Shown here: piece by piece, positions 14,014-14,281 of the stretch
Layout of the letters: every line of letters begins with the position of its first letter
Numbering within the stretch: the first letter of the stretch is position 1
DNA from: DATAFT01 sp035544635
Lineage (GTDB): Bacteria; Acidobacteriota; Thermoanaerobaculia; Multivoradales; Multivoraceae
NCBI GenBank assembly: GCA_035544635.1
Contig: DATKDQ010000170.1
Coordinates: 1 to 14,281, forward strand
Length of the DNA: 14,281 nt
Reading direction: 5' to 3'
Notes under the pieces: model-generated
What the model saw: the letters and a program-made list of their open reading frames with translations, nothing else
Databases searched by the model: none
Told to the model about the DNA's origin: nothing
Program-made: the position numbers and the translations under genes

Positions 14014-14029
14014 CTGAGTCTCAACTCAG
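14014..14029. terminator. Short hairpin between converging genes
   Basis: CTGAGT (14014-14019), loop CTCA, ACTCAG (14024-14029), in the 18-bp gap between the deoxyhypusine-synthase-like gene and the TPR gene and running into the latter's stop codon. A 6-bp stem without a T-run is weak evidence for a bidirectional terminator. Confidence 0.3.
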
Positions 14030-14281
14030 AGCGGCGAGCCGATCGCCGACGTCGCGATAGCCATCGTCGGTGACCGAGATCTCGGAGAATGCCTTCCGCG
14101 CCGAATCGAGGTCGCCGGCGGACTCGTAAGCCTCGCCGAGCTCGTACAGCAGCGCGTGGCGTTCGTGCTCGAGTAGGTCGGGGGTCTCGAGCCCGCGCTG
14201 GAGCCACTGCATCGCGGCGTCCATCTCCCCCTTGTCGCGGAAGCAGAGACCGAGCAGCGAGCAGCAGCCGATCCGGTAGTC
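14021..14281 (-). CDS. TPR-repeat protein, 3' part only
   Basis: The last 86 codons of a leftward gene entering from the right edge; the frame is open to 14281. The translation begins DYRIGCCSLLGLCFRDKG and ends RDVGDRLAALS. It contains two tetratricopeptide-like units: YRIGCCSLLGLCFRDKGEMDAAMQWLQRGL (split over residues 2-31), then ALLYELGEAYESAGDLDSARKAFSEI (about 43-68) with the TPR signature L-G-x-x-Y...A-G-x-x-x-x-A...F. The ending D-x-G-Y-R-D-V-x-x-R-L is common at the C-terminus of long bacterial TPR proteins. An internal ATG (14222-14224) lies in the middle of a TPR unit and is not the true start. TPRs mediate protein contacts; the upstream domains that would tell the role are outside the window. 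Confidence 0.82.
   Translation of the reverse strand, partial: DYRIGCCSLLGLCFRDKGEMDAAMQWLQRGLETPDLLEHERHALLYELGEAYESAGDLDSARKAFSEISVTDDGYRDVGDRLAALS

Overview
The window is a gene-dense, very GC-rich stretch (by eye about 70% GC, strong G/C third-position bias) from a bacterial chromosome. Tat and Sec signal peptides, a periplasmic-type molybdenum hydroxylase and a DsbD electron shuttle suggest a Gram-negative cell. The DUF1326 variant, its secreted companion and the bacterial deoxyhypusine-synthase-like protein would fit Acidobacteriota or a myxobacterial/deltaproteobacterial lineage, but the taxon cannot be fixed from the sequence alone. There are no rRNA or tRNA genes, CRISPR arrays, transposases or phage genes.

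Left part (1-5989, all minus strand). Transcription runs leftwards from 5989. First comes a three-subunit xanthine-dehydrogenase-family enzyme in the order [2Fe-2S] subunit with a Tat signal, molybdopterin subunit, FAD subunit, resembling periplasmic aldehyde oxidoreductase (PaoABC type). A 72-residue cysteine-rich protein follows, its start codon one base after the FAD-subunit stop. After a 176-203 bp noncoding gap rich in inverted repeats come a Tat-exported DUF1326-like protein and a coupled secreted protein of unknown function. The 5' part of a STAS-domain (anti-sigma-factor-antagonist-like) gene runs off the left edge. A 63-bp tandem repeat, with partial copies at both ends, sits on the 3' end of the molybdopterin-subunit gene and supplies its last codons and stop.

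Centre (6048-10300). A class I aminotransferase of aspartate-aminotransferase type (minus) is divergent from a plus-strand pair: a secreted thioredoxin-fold protein with a C-terminal helical, TPR-like region, overlapping by 10 bp a complete DsbD-type thiol-disulfide transporter with all six relay cysteines. This pair probably delivers cytoplasmic reducing power to cell-envelope thiols.

Right part (10380-14281). rarA (AAA+ replication-fork protein) overlaps by 22 bp the end of a gene for a membrane-anchored protein of unknown function with one EF-hand-like loop (both minus). Divergent from these, on plus, is a deoxyhypusine-synthase-family enzyme that keeps the catalytic lysine motif but lacks the usual His pair. 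It converges on the 3' end of a TPR-protein gene entering from the right edge (minus).

The points most worth a second look are the 63-bp repeat at the end of the molybdopterin gene, the small C-x5-C-x12-C-x5-C protein, the structured leader at 1668-1802, the FAD subunit that lacks the family's extra [4Fe-4S] ligands, and the hairpin that places a Shine-Dalgarno sequence in its loop at 7429-7445.
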